Positions 18,120-27,481 are shown, numbered from the stretch's first letter. The stretch: DNA of 64,000 bases from DATEOR01 sp046733475 (GCA_046733475.1 JBKPPF010000023.1:3630-67629); one strand, 5' to 3'. The notes: generated by a model not told the origin, from the letters alone. Numbers and translations are program-made.

Positions 18120-18990
18120 CAGGCTCCCAGACGAGGTCGCGCGCTCGAATCGGCAGGCGGATGATCGGCCCCGGCTGGCTGCCGTCAGGTGCTCCGACGA
18201 GGAAAGTACTGGTGCCGTTCACGCGGACGATCCAGCGGTCGTCGGGCGAGAACGCGATCGCCCGGCTCGTGGGCAGTCCCTGGGGCGGGTCGATGGTTCG
18301 CCCGGTGCGTGTGATGACGGTGCCGTCCTCGGTTCCGACGAGCGCGCCGTCGCCGCTCGTGAAGAGGTGGCGGTAAGGGCCGCGAAAGCTTGCCGCGACT
18401 GCGCGGACGTCGTGGCCGTCGAAGAGCGCGACCAAGTACTGCGGCTCGAGGTAGCGCGCCGAGATCGTCATCGCGACGACCGGCCTCCGCGCCCCGAAGC
18501 TCGCGAGGCCGTCGACGGCGATGTGGAGCGGAATGCTGCGGTCGTACCCGACGACGTTCGGATGCCGGCGCGCCGCGCGAACGAGGTCCGTGTGCGTGAG
18601 GACGACCCGCTCGCCGGAGACGATGGCGCCGTCGCGAAACGCGAGTTTGCCGGCTGCGCTCGCGTCGCCGGAGACGAGCCGCCCTCGAACCACGTGGAAG
18701 CGGCAGCGGAAGACGTCGCCGCCATCCTCGCTGCGGACGACGTCGTCGACCATGCGCGGAAGGAGAAATGAGTGGAGGCGGCAGTCCTGGTCGGAATAGA
18801 GGACGAAGCCCGCGATCGCCTCGTCGCGCAGAGTGCCGAGAAGGGTCGGAGGCGCGGGCCGCGTGGTCGTCGCCGATGTCGTGTCCGCGCCGGCGGCAAG
18901 GTGCGCGTCCTTCCGGAGCGCGTCGGCGACGGCGAGGGCGGCCAGTATTCCCACCGCCGCGAGGAGAAAGAGGGTGGCGCCGCTTCTCAC
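18079..18990 (-). CDS. Hypothetical membrane-anchored protein
   Basis: 303 residues, function not recognised. One N-terminal hydrophobic helix (TLFLLAAVGILAALAVADAL), a Thr/Ala-rich linker, then an extracytoplasmic domain with repeated beta-rich segments; several units (for example SPDDRWIVRV, FSPDD) look like WD40/beta-propeller blades of the TolB type. This suggests a single-pass anchored propeller, but that is inference. The GTG at 18990 is preferred over the longer frame (to 19068) because TATCTT lies 6 nt before it. The 3' end overlaps the nucleoside hydrolase by 41 bp. Confidence 0.75.
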   Translation of the reverse strand: MRSGATLFLLAAVGILAALAVADALRKDAHLAAGADTTSATTTRPAPPTLLGTLRDEAIAGFVLYSDQDCRLHSFLLPRMVDDVVRSEDGGDVFRCRFHVVRGRLVSGDASAAGKLAFRDGAIVSGERVVLTHTDLVRAARRHPNVVGYDRSIPLHIAVDGLASFGARRPVVAMTISARYLEPQYLVALFDGHDVRAVAASFRGPYRHLFTSGDGALVGTEDGTVITRTGRTIDPPQGLPTSRAIAFSPDDRWIVRVNGTSTFLVGAPDGSQPGPIIRLPIRARDLVWEPVTSGTSVGPPIRR

Positions 18991-18996
18991 GCCCTG

Positions 18997-19002
18997 AAGA
19001 TA
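18997..19002 (-). promoter_or_regulatory. -10 box of a leaderless promoter
   Basis: Minus-strand TATCTT ends 6 nt before the GTG at 18990. Confidence 0.45.
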
Positions 19003-19041
19003 CGAGGGAGGAGGGCTTCCCGTTCCGACGAACTGGCGTTC

Positions 19042-21240
19042 ATGGCGCCGCGGAAGCGTCCCAAGCATCTACGCCCGAAGTCCCCGTCTCGCGTGCGCAG
19101 GAAGAAGCGCTCGCGGTCGAAGGGCGCCCGGGGTCAGCAGCACCACGAGCTTTTCGGGCTCGCACTCGTCTTCCTGGGGATCTTCATCGCCATTCCGCTC
19201 TGGCTCGGCTGGGACGGGGGCTATGCAGGCGACCGGATCGACTCGGCCCTCGACGCCCTCGTCGGCGCCGGGCGCATCGGAGTCCCACTCGTCCTGCTTG
19301 CGGTCGGCGGTCTCCTGGTCGCCCGCGCCCAGCTGATCGACGTGAGGCCGTTCCGCACCGGCCTCGTCATCCTCGTCCTTGGCGGCATGACCATTCTGGG
19401 CGAATCGCGCGGGGGGAGCACCGGCGAGGCGCTGGACCTCATCTTGGGCCGCCTTCTCGGCGACACCGGCACCGCCGTCCTGGGCTTCTTCCTCGTCGTC
19501 ACGGGAATGCTGCTCGTCTCCGGCGCATCGCTCGGCGCGCTCGTCCGCCATTCGGCTCACGCGGCGCAGAGGACGGCCGTGGCCGCGCGCCGCTCCGTCG
19601 AACGCGTCCGTATCCCCCTCGAGGAGGAGCCGATCACGCAGCCGGACGCACCGCCTGTGGACGGGGCCTCGGCCTATCCCGACGTCGTGGGGGCGAGCCC
19701 CGAGCCGTCCGCGGTCCTCGTCGACCAGCTCGAGGATCCCGAGCCCGGGCTCGCCGAGCGCCCCGAGCCCGTCTTCGACATGCCGTCGACTGAGCACGCC
19801 GGCTACAAGCTCCCCGACGCGGGGGTCCTCAAGCATTCGCGCGCCGACTCCAAGAAGGGCCAGCCCGAGAAGGCGATCGAGCGCACCGGCGAGGCCCTGC
19901 TTCAGGCGCTCTCGAACTTCGGAATCGAGGCGCACCTCATCGGTCAGGTCGTCGGGCCGCGCGTGACGCGCTACGAGCTGCAGCTCGCGCCGGGCACGAA
20001 GGTCGGCAAGGTCGCCTCGTTGAAGGACGACCTCGCCTACGCGCTCGCCACGACCGAGCTGCGCATCCTCGCGCCAATCCCCGGCAAGCAGGCCGTCGGC
20101 GTCGAGGTCCCCAACCTCTCCCCGAACGTCGTCACTCTCGGAGACATCTTCGCGGACATGCCTTCGGGCTCGAGCCCGCTCTCCGTCTGGCTCGGTAAGG
20201 ACATCTCGGGCTCGTCCGTGCCCGCCGACCTGGCGCGGATGCCACACATCCTCATCGCCGGCACGACCGGTTCGGGCAAGTCGGGCTGCATCAACACCAT
20301 GCTCTGCTCGATCCTGCTCCGCGCGACCCCGGACGAGGTGCGCATGATCCTCGTCGACCCGAAACGCGTCGAGCTCGGCCTCTACGAGTCGATCCCGCAT
20401 CTCCTCACGCCTGTGGTCTCGAGCCCGAAGGCTGCTGCCGCGGTGCTCACCAACGTCCTCACCGAGATGGAGCGCCGCTACGAGCGCATGAGTCTCGCGC
20501 GCGCCCGCAACCTCCCCGAGCTGAACCGCGTCCTCTCCGAGCGGGGCGAACCCACGCTGCCGTACCTCCTCGTCGTGATCGACGAGCTCGCCGACTTGAT
20601 GATGGTCTCGCCCCAGGACGTGGAGGACGCCGTCATCCGCCTTGCGCAAAAGTCGCGTGCGGTCGGCATCCATCTCGTCCTCGCGACGCAGCGCCCGTCC
20701 GTGGACGTCATCACCGGCATGATCAAGGCGAACGTCCCTTCGCGGATCGCGTTCGCCGTTTCGAGCATGACCGACAGCCGCGTCATCCTGGACACTGCGG
20801 GCGCCGAAAGCCTCCTGGGCCAGGGCGACATGCTCTTCAAGCCGCTCGGCACATCGCGGCTCCAACGCGTCCAGGGCGCCTACGTGAGCGAGGAGGAGAT
20901 CGCCCTCATCGTCGAGCAGTGCCGCGGGCAGCGCGAGCAGCAGCTCGACGAGTCGCTCCTCGAAGCGCCGAGCGCCCGGGAGCAGGACGGGGAAGAAAGC
21001 GAGTTCGACCCGGATGAGGATCCGCTCCTCGACCGCGCGATCGAGATCGTCGTCCAGACCCAGACCGCATCCGTCTCGCTCATCCAGCGGCGCCTCCGCG
21101 TCGGCTACACGCGGGCCGGCCGCCTCGTCGACATGCTCGAGCGCCGCGGGATCATCTCCGGCTACGAGGGCTCCAAGCCACGCCGCGTTTTGATCGGCGA
21201 AGGCGATCTCGACCGCGTGCTCACGGAGGTTCCCTCCTAA
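19042..21240 (+). CDS. ftsK: DNA translocase FtsK/SpoIIIE
   Basis: Septum-anchored dsDNA pump for chromosome segregation. 732 residues: a basic N-terminal tail, four hydrophobic helices (about 35-180), an acidic/proline linker, the RecA-like motor with Walker A GTTGSGKSGCINTM (about 407) and Walker B LLVVIDELADLMM, and a C-terminal gamma winged-helix domain (SLIQRRLRVGYTRAGRLVDMLE) that reads KOPS-type sites. ATG at 19042 chosen as the first start that precedes the basic tail; the frame is open further upstream over the divergent gene. Confidence 0.96.
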   Translation: MAPRKRPKHLRPKSPSRVRRKKRSRSKGARGQQHHELFGLALVFLGIFIAIPLWLGWDGGYAGDRIDSALDALVGAGRIGVPLVLLAVGGLLVARAQLIDVRPFRTGLVILVLGGMTILGESRGGSTGEALDLILGRLLGDTGTAVLGFFLVVTGMLLVSGASLGALVRHSAHAAQRTAVAARRSVERVRIPLEEEPITQPDAPPVDGASAYPDVVGASPEPSAVLVDQLEDPEPGLAERPEPVFDMPSTEHAGYKLPDAGVLKHSRADSKKGQPEKAIERTGEALLQALSNFGIEAHLIGQVVGPRVTRYELQLAPGTKVGKVASLKDDLAYALATTELRILAPIPGKQAVGVEVPNLSPNVVTLGDIFADMPSGSSPLSVWLGKDISGSSVPADLARMPHILIAGTTGSGKSGCINTMLCSILLRATPDEVRMILVDPKRVELGLYESIPHLLTPVVSSPKAAAAVLTNVLTEMERRYERMSLARARNLPELNRVLSERGEPTLPYLLVVIDELADLMMVSPQDVEDAVIRLAQKSRAVGIHLVLATQRPSVDVITGMIKANVPSRIAFAVSSMTDSRVILDTAGAESLLGQGDMLFKPLGTSRLQRVQGAYVSEEEIALIVEQCRGQREQQLDESLLEAPSAREQDGEESEFDPDEDPLLDRAIEIVVQTQTASVSLIQRRLRVGYTRAGRLVDMLERRGIISGYEGSKPRRVLIGEGDLDRVLTEVPS

Positions 21241-21336
21241 CGAAGCCCCCTGCAGTCCGTCCTAGCTTTCAAACAGCGGGGGGGATAGCATCGTCCCGGC
21301 TCCAACCGCTGAGAAACGGGCGATAAGGGAGGTTCT

Positions 21337-22383
21337 GTGAACGGTAAGCGTAGGTGGTCGTGTCTTGCGCTCCTGGCTCTGCTGACGGCTGCGGTCGCCA
21401 TCGCGGCGGCCGGCTGTGGCGGCGGAGACGAGGGCGACACGAGCGGTGCGGCCTCGAGCACGCCGAGCGGGACGACCGGTGGCGAGGCCATCTCGGTCGG
21501 CCTTGTGACCGACATCGGCGGTCTGAACGACCGCGGCTTCAACTCACTGGCCAACCAGGGGCTCGAGAACGCCAAGAGCCAGCTGGGCATCCAGGGTGAC
21601 GTCCTCGAGTCCAAGTCCGATGCCGACTACATCCCGAACCTGTCCGAGTTCGGTCAGAAAGGGACGAGCCTCATCGTGTCGGTCGGCTTCCTCATGACGG
21701 ATGCAACCACACAGGCGGCGAAGGCGTTCCCGGACTCGGACTTCGCGATCGTGGACTCGGCATTCGATCCTGCGATCCCGAACGCACAGGGCCTCCTCTT
21801 CAAGGAGCAGGAGGCGGGCTGTCTCGTCGGCGTGGTGGGTGCGCTCACCTCGAAGTCCGGCACGATCACATGGGTCGGCGGCCAGAAGATCCCGCCCGTC
21901 GATCGCTTCATCGCCGGCTATGAGTACTGCGCCAAGGACGCGAACCCTGACATCAAGGTGTCGGGCTCGTACTCCGACGACTTCGTCGACCAGGCGAAGT
22001 GCAAGGAGATCGCGCTCGACCAGATCTCCAAGGGCTCCGACGTGGTCTTTCAGGTCGCCGGCGGCTGCGGCCTCGGCGCGCTGGACGCCGCGAAGCAGGA
22101 GGGCGTCTGGGGCATCGGCGTCGACGCCGACCAGTCGTTCCTCGGAGATCACATCCTTACGAGCGCCGTGAAGCGCGTCGATGTGGCTGTCTTCAAGACG
22201 ATCGAAGCGGTCCAGAACGGCACCTTCACCGGTGGCGGAGTGACGACGTTCGGCCTCGCGGAGGACGGCGTCGCGCTCGGCAAGGTGAGCTCGGAAGTGC
22301 CGCAGGACGTCCTTGACACCGTCGACGAGTACAAGCAGAAGATCATCGACGGCGACATCGACATCCCGGATACGGTCGACTAG
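21337..22383 (+). CDS. BMP-family nucleoside-binding lipoprotein
   Basis: 348 residues. Lipoprotein signal peptide with lipobox A-A-G-C (Cys27), then a Ser/Thr/Gly linker and a periplasmic-binding fold of the BmpA/Med/PnrA type (ISVGLVTDIGGLNDRGFNSLANQG). PnrA-type members bind purine nucleosides. It heads a BMP-ATPase-permease-permease set. GTG start at 21337 has a strong ribosome site (GGGAGG 5 nt upstream); a TAGCAT -10-like element lies about 45 nt upstream. Co-location with ribokinase and nucleoside hydrolase 3-5 kb away supports nucleosides as ligand (inference). Confidence 0.93.
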   Translation: MNGKRRWSCLALLALLTAAVAIAAAGCGGGDEGDTSGAASSTPSGTTGGEAISVGLVTDIGGLNDRGFNSLANQGLENAKSQLGIQGDVLESKSDADYIPNLSEFGQKGTSLIVSVGFLMTDATTQAAKAFPDSDFAIVDSAFDPAIPNAQGLLFKEQEAGCLVGVVGALTSKSGTITWVGGQKIPPVDRFIAGYEYCAKDANPDIKVSGSYSDDFVDQAKCKEIALDQISKGSDVVFQVAGGCGLGALDAAKQEGVWGIGVDADQSFLGDHILTSAVKRVDVAVFKTIEAVQNGTFTGGGVTTFGLAEDGVALGKVSSEVPQDVLDTVDEYKQKIIDGDIDIPDTVD

Positions 22384-22393
22384 AGCACGTACG

Positions 22394-22420
22394 TAAGGGG
22401 CGGGCTCGTTCCGCCCCTTA
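22394..22420 (+). terminator. Intergenic hairpin between the binding protein and ABC ATPase
   Basis: Perfect 10-bp stem TAAGGGGCGG (22394-22403) with CCGCCCCTTA (22411-22420) and a 7-nt loop, followed by the pyrimidine-rich CACTTTCCTCTCC. This probably causes partial termination or protects the 3' end of the lipoprotein mRNA so that the binding protein is made in excess of the transporter, as is common in ABC importer operons. Confidence 0.65.
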
Positions 22421-22434
22421 CACTTTCCTCTCCG

Positions 22435-23961
22435 ATGGCGGAAGCGCCTCTTCTCGAACTCAAGGGGATCACCAAGCGCTTCCCGGGAGTGGTGGCCAAC
22501 GACGGGGTCGACTTCGAACTGCGCAAGGGCGAGGTGCACGCGCTCCTCGGGGAGAACGGCGCCGGCAAGTCGACGCTCATGAACATCCTCTACGGCCTCT
22601 ACCACCCCGACGAGGGCGAGTTTCGGCTGAACGGAAGGCCGCTTCGCATCAATTCCCCTCGCGAGGCAATCGACTCCGGGATCGGCATGGTGCACCAGCA
22701 CTTCATGCTCATCCCGGTGATGACGGTGGCGGAGAACATCGTCCTCGCCGCAGAACCGACGAAGGGCCCGTTCATCGACGAGGGTGAGGCGGAGAAGCGC
22801 GTCCGAGAGCTCTCCGAGCGGTTCGGCCTCGCCGTCCGTCCCGACGCCCGTGTCGAGTCGATCAGCGTCGGCATGCAGCAGCGGGTCGAGATCCTGAAGG
22901 CGCTCTACCGCGGCGCGGAGATCCTGATCCTCGACGAGCCGACCGCAGTTCTCACGCCGCAGGAGTCGAGCGAGCTCTTCGAGATCATCGAGTCGCTCAA
23001 GGCTGAGGGGCAATCCATCATCTTCATCACCCACAAGCTGAACGAGGTTTTAGAGATCGCGGACCGCATCACCGTTCTGCGCCGGGGCAAGACAATCGAC
23101 ACGGTGCCGCGCGAGGGCGCGACCGAGGACGGCCTCGCCCGGCTCATGGTCGGCCGCGAGGTCATCCTCCGCGTCGACAAAGGGAAGGCCGAGCCCGGCG
23201 AGCCGCTTCTCACGGTCGAAGATCTCTACGTGGACGACGAGCGGGGCCTCGAGGCGGTTCGCGGCATCTCGTTCGACGTGAAGGCAGGCGAGATCGTCGG
23301 GATCGCAGGGGTGGACGGCAACGGCCAGTCGGAGCTCATCGACGCGATCACGGGCCTCCGCAGGGCGAAGGCGGGCCGGATCTCCGTGGGCGAGCGCGAC
23401 CTGACGCGCGACTCGCCGCGCGAGTGCCTGGACGCAGGCGTCGGCCACATCCCCGAGGACCGCCAGTTGCGCGGCCTCGTCCTCGATTTCAGCCTGGCGG
23501 AGAACATCGCGCTGCACGACTACCGCGAGGAGCCGGACTCGAAGTACGGCTGGCTCTTCCCGGGGCGGCTGATCGCGCGCGCCCGCACCTTGCTGAAGGA
23601 GTTCGACGTCCGCGGGGGCGGCCCGGAGACGCGTGCGGCGGCGCTCTCGGGCGGCAACCAGCAGAAGGTGATCGTCGCGCGCGAGGTCTCCCGCGACCCG
23701 AGCGTCCTCGTCGCCGCACAGCCGACCCGGGGTCTCGACGTCGGCGCGATCGAGTTCGTCCACCGCCGGCTCGTCGAAGAGCGGGACGAGGGACGCGCCA
23801 TCCTGCTCGTCTCCTTCGAGCTCGACGAGGTGCTGTCGCTCTCCGACCGGATTCTTGTCATCTACGAAGGCCAGATCGTGGCTGAGTACAGCCCGGACGT
23901 CTCCGAGGAGGAGATCGGGCTCGCAATGGTCGGCGGCACGAGAAAGGCGACCGCGGCTTGA
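22435..23961 (+). CDS. Nucleoside-type ABC transporter ATPase (two ABC domains)
   Basis: 508 residues containing two fused ABC cassettes in the RbsA/BmpA-type arrangement. The first has Walker A GENGAGKSTLM, signature SVGMQQRVEI and Walker B ILILDEPTAVLT. The second has a degenerate Walker A GVDGNGQSELID, signature LSGGNQQKVIVAREV and LVAAQPTRGLDVG, where the usual DEP is replaced; asymmetry of the second site is normal for this family. Powers import with the two following permeases. Its stop overlaps the next start (TTGA). Confidence 0.96.
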   Translation: MAEAPLLELKGITKRFPGVVANDGVDFELRKGEVHALLGENGAGKSTLMNILYGLYHPDEGEFRLNGRPLRINSPREAIDSGIGMVHQHFMLIPVMTVAENIVLAAEPTKGPFIDEGEAEKRVRELSERFGLAVRPDARVESISVGMQQRVEILKALYRGAEILILDEPTAVLTPQESSELFEIIESLKAEGQSIIFITHKLNEVLEIADRITVLRRGKTIDTVPREGATEDGLARLMVGREVILRVDKGKAEPGEPLLTVEDLYVDDERGLEAVRGISFDVKAGEIVGIAGVDGNGQSELIDAITGLRRAKAGRISVGERDLTRDSPRECLDAGVGHIPEDRQLRGLVLDFSLAENIALHDYREEPDSKYGWLFPGRLIARARTLLKEFDVRGGGPETRAAALSGGNQQKVIVAREVSRDPSVLVAAQPTRGLDVGAIEFVHRRLVEERDEGRAILLVSFELDEVLSLSDRILVIYEGQIVAEYSPDVSEEEIGLAMVGGTRKATAA

Positions 23962-25154
23962 GCGAGGGCGGAGGCACCGACTCCGGCTACGAGATCGTCA
24001 GCCGCTGGTACTCGGGTTTCGGAGGGTTCTTCACGGCGCTCGCGGCGGCCGTCCTCGCGTTCTTCGTCGGCGGGCTCGTCGTTGTGGCGACCGGACACGA
24101 CCCCTTCGCCGCCTACAAGGCGATCTTCTCCGGCACCGGACTCAGCTGGTTCTTCCCCTGGGTGCAGGGGGACGAGCGCTTCAGCGCCGCGCTCGACCTC
24201 CAGCAGACGCTCATCATCACGGCGCCGCTTGTTCTCACGGCGCTGGCCGTCGCGTTCGCGTTCCGCTGCGGGATGTTCAACATCGGCGGTCAGGGCCAGT
24301 ACTTCGTCGGCCTCCTGACCGCGCTCTACCTCGGTCACGTCTTCGTCGGCATGCCTCGCCCGCTGCACGTCCTCATCTGCTGTGTCGGAGCGATCCTCGC
24401 CGGCGCCGTCTGGGCGGGCATCGCCGGCTTCCTCAAGGCCGCCGTCGGAGCCCACGAGGTCATCTCGACCATCATGCTCAACTGGATCGCGCTCTGGGTC
24501 GGCAAGTACCTCGTCGAGCTCGGCGGCTGGATGCAGGGGAACGAGCCGGACGTGCCGAGGTCCTACGACGTCGCCGACTCGGCCAAGATCTGGCCGATCT
24601 GGGGCGCGCTGCAGCCGCTCCACGCGGGGATCTTCATCGCGCTCTTTGCGCTCGTCGTCTACCACTTCCTCCTCAACAGGACGACGCTCGGCTACGAGGT
24701 GCGCGCGGTGGGCTTCAACCCGGAGGCCGCGCGCTACGGCGGCATCAACGTCTCGAAGAACTACATCCTCGCCATGGGGATCGCGGGCGCCTTCGCGGGC
24801 CTCGGGGGCGCGGTTGACATCCTCGGGTGGAAGTTCCACCAGGCGATCAACGACTACGACGTCAGCGCCGTCGGCTTCATCGGGATCGCCGTCGCGCTCC
24901 TCGGACGGAACAAGGCGGTCGGGATCCTCTTCGCCGCGGTCCTCTTCGGAGCGTTGCAGGTCGGCACGTCGCCTAGACAGCTCTCGGGCACAGATTTTCC
25001 GCCCGAGCTCGCGACGAACCTCTCGACGATGATCCAGGCGCTGATCATCCTCTTCGTGGGCGCCGAGCTCCTGATCATCTACGCGTGGAACGCACGGAAG
25101 AAGGTCGGGATCGGGCGTGGCGCGCCGCCGAGGGTGAAAGCGCAGGAGCTCTGA
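23958..25154 (+). CDS. ABC transporter permease (nucleoside/sugar, BPD_transp_2)
   Basis: 398 residues, about eight to ten transmembrane helices, with the family segments FRCGMFNIGGQGQYFVG and AGAVWAGIAGFLKA and the coupling region GAHEVISTIMLNWIA. Matches the YufP/NupB-like permease that pairs with BMP binding proteins. TTG start overlapping the ATPase stop (TTGA). The extra-long extracellular loop after helix 2 (about residues 55-80) is typical for this subunit. Confidence 0.93.
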   Translation: MSEGGGTDSGYEIVSRWYSGFGGFFTALAAAVLAFFVGGLVVVATGHDPFAAYKAIFSGTGLSWFFPWVQGDERFSAALDLQQTLIITAPLVLTALAVAFAFRCGMFNIGGQGQYFVGLLTALYLGHVFVGMPRPLHVLICCVGAILAGAVWAGIAGFLKAAVGAHEVISTIMLNWIALWVGKYLVELGGWMQGNEPDVPRSYDVADSAKIWPIWGALQPLHAGIFIALFALVVYHFLLNRTTLGYEVRAVGFNPEAARYGGINVSKNYILAMGIAGAFAGLGGAVDILGWKFHQAINDYDVSAVGFIGIAVALLGRNKAVGILFAAVLFGALQVGTSPRQLSGTDFPPELATNLSTMIQALIILFVGAELLIIYAWNARKKVGIGRGAPPRVKAQEL

Positions 25155-25161
25155 TCGCCTG

Positions 25162-26370
25162 ATGTCGGTCGCGGCAGCCATTCAGGACCGCAGCTGGCTC
25201 CGCCGGCTCGCCGAGACGAGCTCGATCGCCTGGTACGGCATCGGGCTCGGCCTGCTCGCGTTCTGGCTCGCGCTGCCGCCGTGGGACTTCCGCTTCGAGG
25301 GTGGGCCGATCGCTGCCGGGATCGCCGGCCTCGCCGCCGGCCTCTGGGCGGTCTCGCGGGACGAGAAGCGGCTCGGGTGGTGGGCGGTCGCGGTCGCGAT
25401 CGGGGGCACCGCTGCTGCGCTGTGGGCCCAGACGAAGGACACCGACTCACTCGACGCGGTCGTGAACGCGGGTCTCTTCTCCGCGACGATCCGTTTCGCC
25501 ACACCGCTCGCGTTCGCCGCAATGGGCGGGATCTTCTGCGAGCGCTCGGGCGTCATCAACGTCGGCCTCGAGGGGATGATGCTCTCCGGCGCCTTCTTCG
25601 GGATCTGGGCCGCGGCCTGGAGCGGCTCGTGGGTGGTCGGAATCATCATGGCCATGGTCTTCGGCGGGGCACTCGCGCTCATTCACGCGTTCTTCTCCAT
25701 CCACCTGCGCGCCGACCAGATCGTCAGCGGGTTTGCCATCAACTTCCTCGCTTTGGGGCTCACCGGCTACCTCTTCCGGTACATCTACGGGACAGAGGGA
25801 ACGCCCTCGGACGTGGCGCGGATCCCGACCGTGACCGTCCCCGGCCTCGACAGGATCCCGTTCATCGGTGACGTCATCGGCTCCATGAGCCTGATGATCT
25901 GGTTGATGCTCGTCCTGCTCATCGCCACGTGGGTCGTGCTCTTCAAGACGCCGATCGGCTTGCGGATCCGCTCGGTGGGAGAGCATCCCAAGGCCGCAGA
26001 CACCGTCGGGATCTCGGTGTACGGGATCCGCTACGCGTGCGTCGTCGTCTCGGGGATGCTCGCCGCTCTCGGCGGCGCATACCTCTCGATCGGGTTCGTC
26101 GGCTCCTTCAACGAGAACATGACGGCCGGCCGTGGCTACATCGCGCTCGCCGCGGTCATCTTCGGCAAGTGGAGGCCGTTCCCGGCCTTCGCCGCGTGCC
26201 TCCTCTTCGGCTTCTCAGAAGGCCTCGCCCAGCGCCTGCAGAACGAGGCGGGCATCTCGTCCAACCTCCTGCACACCCTCCCGTACATCCTCACGCTGAT
26301 CGCGCTGGTCGGCGTGGTCGGCCGCTCCCGCGGCCCGGCCGCGGCCGGTCGCCCGTACGTCAAGCAGTGA
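25162..26370 (+). CDS. ABC transporter permease (second subunit)
   Basis: 402 residues with around ten hydrophobic helices and the paired-permease signature ERSGVINVGLEGMMLSGAFFG and HLRADQIVSGFAINFLALG, as in YufQ/NupC-like subunits. Forms the heterodimeric channel with the previous permease. ATG at 25162, 7 nt after the previous stop. An N-terminal extension of three helices before the conserved core (residues about 15-90) is longer than in many homologues. Its stop overlaps the next small gene (GTGA). Confidence 0.93.
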   Translation: MSVAAAIQDRSWLRRLAETSSIAWYGIGLGLLAFWLALPPWDFRFEGGPIAAGIAGLAAGLWAVSRDEKRLGWWAVAVAIGGTAAALWAQTKDTDSLDAVVNAGLFSATIRFATPLAFAAMGGIFCERSGVINVGLEGMMLSGAFFGIWAAAWSGSWVVGIIMAMVFGGALALIHAFFSIHLRADQIVSGFAINFLALGLTGYLFRYIYGTEGTPSDVARIPTVTVPGLDRIPFIGDVIGSMSLMIWLMLVLLIATWVVLFKTPIGLRIRSVGEHPKAADTVGISVYGIRYACVVVSGMLAALGGAYLSIGFVGSFNENMTAGRGYIALAAVIFGKWRPFPAFAACLLFGFSEGLAQRLQNEAGISSNLLHTLPYILTLIALVGVVGRSRGPAAAGRPYVKQ

Positions 26371-26696
26371 GCCGAAACCCGAAGGCGGTGTGGGCGTTGC
26401 TGATGGCCCTCGCGGCGCTCGCGGTGCTCGGAGGCGGGCTGGCGGCCGCGCACTACTCCGGCGCTGTCGGCCTCTACCAGGCGATCCCCGCCGTCCCGGT
26501 CGGCTTCCTGCTGGCGTTCTTCTCGGTCCGGACGGCCCGCCGCGCCCGGCTCGAGCACGATCGCTCGCTCGGGCGCATCGGAGGCCGAGGCCTCGCCACC
26601 GCAGCCCGCATCCTGGGCGGCTTTGCGCTCCTGCTCGCGATCACGGGCGCACTCGCGCTCGGCGTGTTCGCCGTGCTCACGCTGGCTTCGCAGTAG
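26367..26696 (+). CDS. Small membrane protein
   Basis: 109 residues, function unknown. Three hydrophobic segments (about 7-30, 36-55 and 82-107) separated by a basic loop RTARRARLEHDRSLGRIGG. GTG start overlaps the permease stop (GTGA), so it is co-transcribed with the importer; it could be an accessory component or simply a downstream passenger. The pattern resembles the DUF4190-like small membrane proteins seen in actinobacteria, but I would not assign a family. Confidence 0.75.
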   Translation: MSRNPKAVWALLMALAALAVLGGGLAAAHYSGAVGLYQAIPAVPVGFLLAFFSVRTARRARLEHDRSLGRIGGRGLATAARILGGFALLLAITGALALGVFAVLTLASQ

Positions 26697-26715
26697 GACG
26701 ACATGCCCCGGGCGC

Positions 26716-26721
26716 TACAAT
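26716..26721 (+). promoter_or_regulatory. -10 box before the RodZ-like gene
   Basis: TACAAT, close to consensus TATAAT, ends 10 nt before the GTG at 26732. With this spacing the transcript would carry at most a few bases of leader. Confidence 0.5.
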
Positions 26722-26731
26722 CACGGTTCTC

Positions 26732-27481
26732 GTGTTCGAGATCGGCAACAGCCTGCGTGAAGCTCGGCTGCGCCAAGGTTATGAGCTCCCCCGGGTGGAA
26801 GCGGACACCAAGATCCGCGCGAAGTACCTGCGGGCGCTCGAGGAAGAGCGCTTCGAGATCCTGCCCGGCGAGACATACGTCAAGGGCTTTCTGCGCACGT
26901 ACGCGGAGTACCTGGGCCTCGACGGCCAGCTCTACGTGGACGAGTTCAACTCGCGCTTCACGAGGGAGGAGGAGCCGCTTGCGCCTCCCAGGCCGACGAA
27001 ACAGCCCGCCCGCTCGCGCGCGGTGGAGTCCAACTTCGTCATCGTCGCCCTGGCGGGAATCATCGCCGTGACGATCCTCGTCGTGGTGGCGTGGAAGTTC
27101 GGCTCCACGGGCCCGGAGACCTCCACGGGAATCCCGCCGGCCGTCAACTCGCCCACGGGCTCGACGGGCGCATCGACCCAGCAGCAACCCGTGAAGGCTC
27201 CGGCGAGCAAGAAGAAGACAAAACTCGTCCTCTACGCCGATGGTGGCGACTGCTGGCTCCGCGTGCGCTCGAAGTCGGCGACGGGCAAGCTCCTCTACGA
27301 AGGCACGCTGCAGGCCGGGCAGACCCAGCGGTTCGTGGACGACAAGCGCATCTGGCTCCAGCTAGGGGCACCCGCCTACCTGAAGGGCACCGTGAACGGC
27401 GAGCGGATCCGCAACATGCCAAACGGCCCCGCGATCGCGGTCGTCAAGCGCGACGGTCTTCAAGTCGTCTCGATCGCGTAG
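26732..27481 (+). CDS. RodZ-like helix-turn-helix membrane protein
   Basis: 249 residues: an N-terminal Xre-type HTH_25 domain (GNSLREARLRQGYEL..., ending PGETYVKGFLRTYAEYLGLD), a basic stretch, one transmembrane helix (FVIVALAGIIAVTILVVVAW, about residues 97-116), a Pro/Ser/Thr linker and a C-terminal DUF4115 beta domain (DCWLRVRSKSATGKLLYEG). RodZ links MreB to the cell wall machinery in rods; actinobacterial homologues next to cinA/recA may act more generally in envelope organisation. GTG at 26732 gives the expected FEIGNSLREAR opening. Confidence 0.9.
   Translation: MFEIGNSLREARLRQGYELPRVEADTKIRAKYLRALEEERFEILPGETYVKGFLRTYAEYLGLDGQLYVDEFNSRFTREEEPLAPPRPTKQPARSRAVESNFVIVALAGIIAVTILVVVAWKFGSTGPETSTGIPPAVNSPTGSTGASTQQQPVKAPASKKKTKLVLYADGGDCWLRVRSKSATGKLLYEGTLQAGQTQRFVDDKRIWLQLGAPAYLKGTVNGERIRNMPNGPAIAVVKRDGLQVVSIA

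Noticed and set aside
19069..20865. 598-codon minus-strand frame inside ftsK
   Set aside because: Antisense shadow of ftsK with repetitive Arg/Glu/Asp/His composition.
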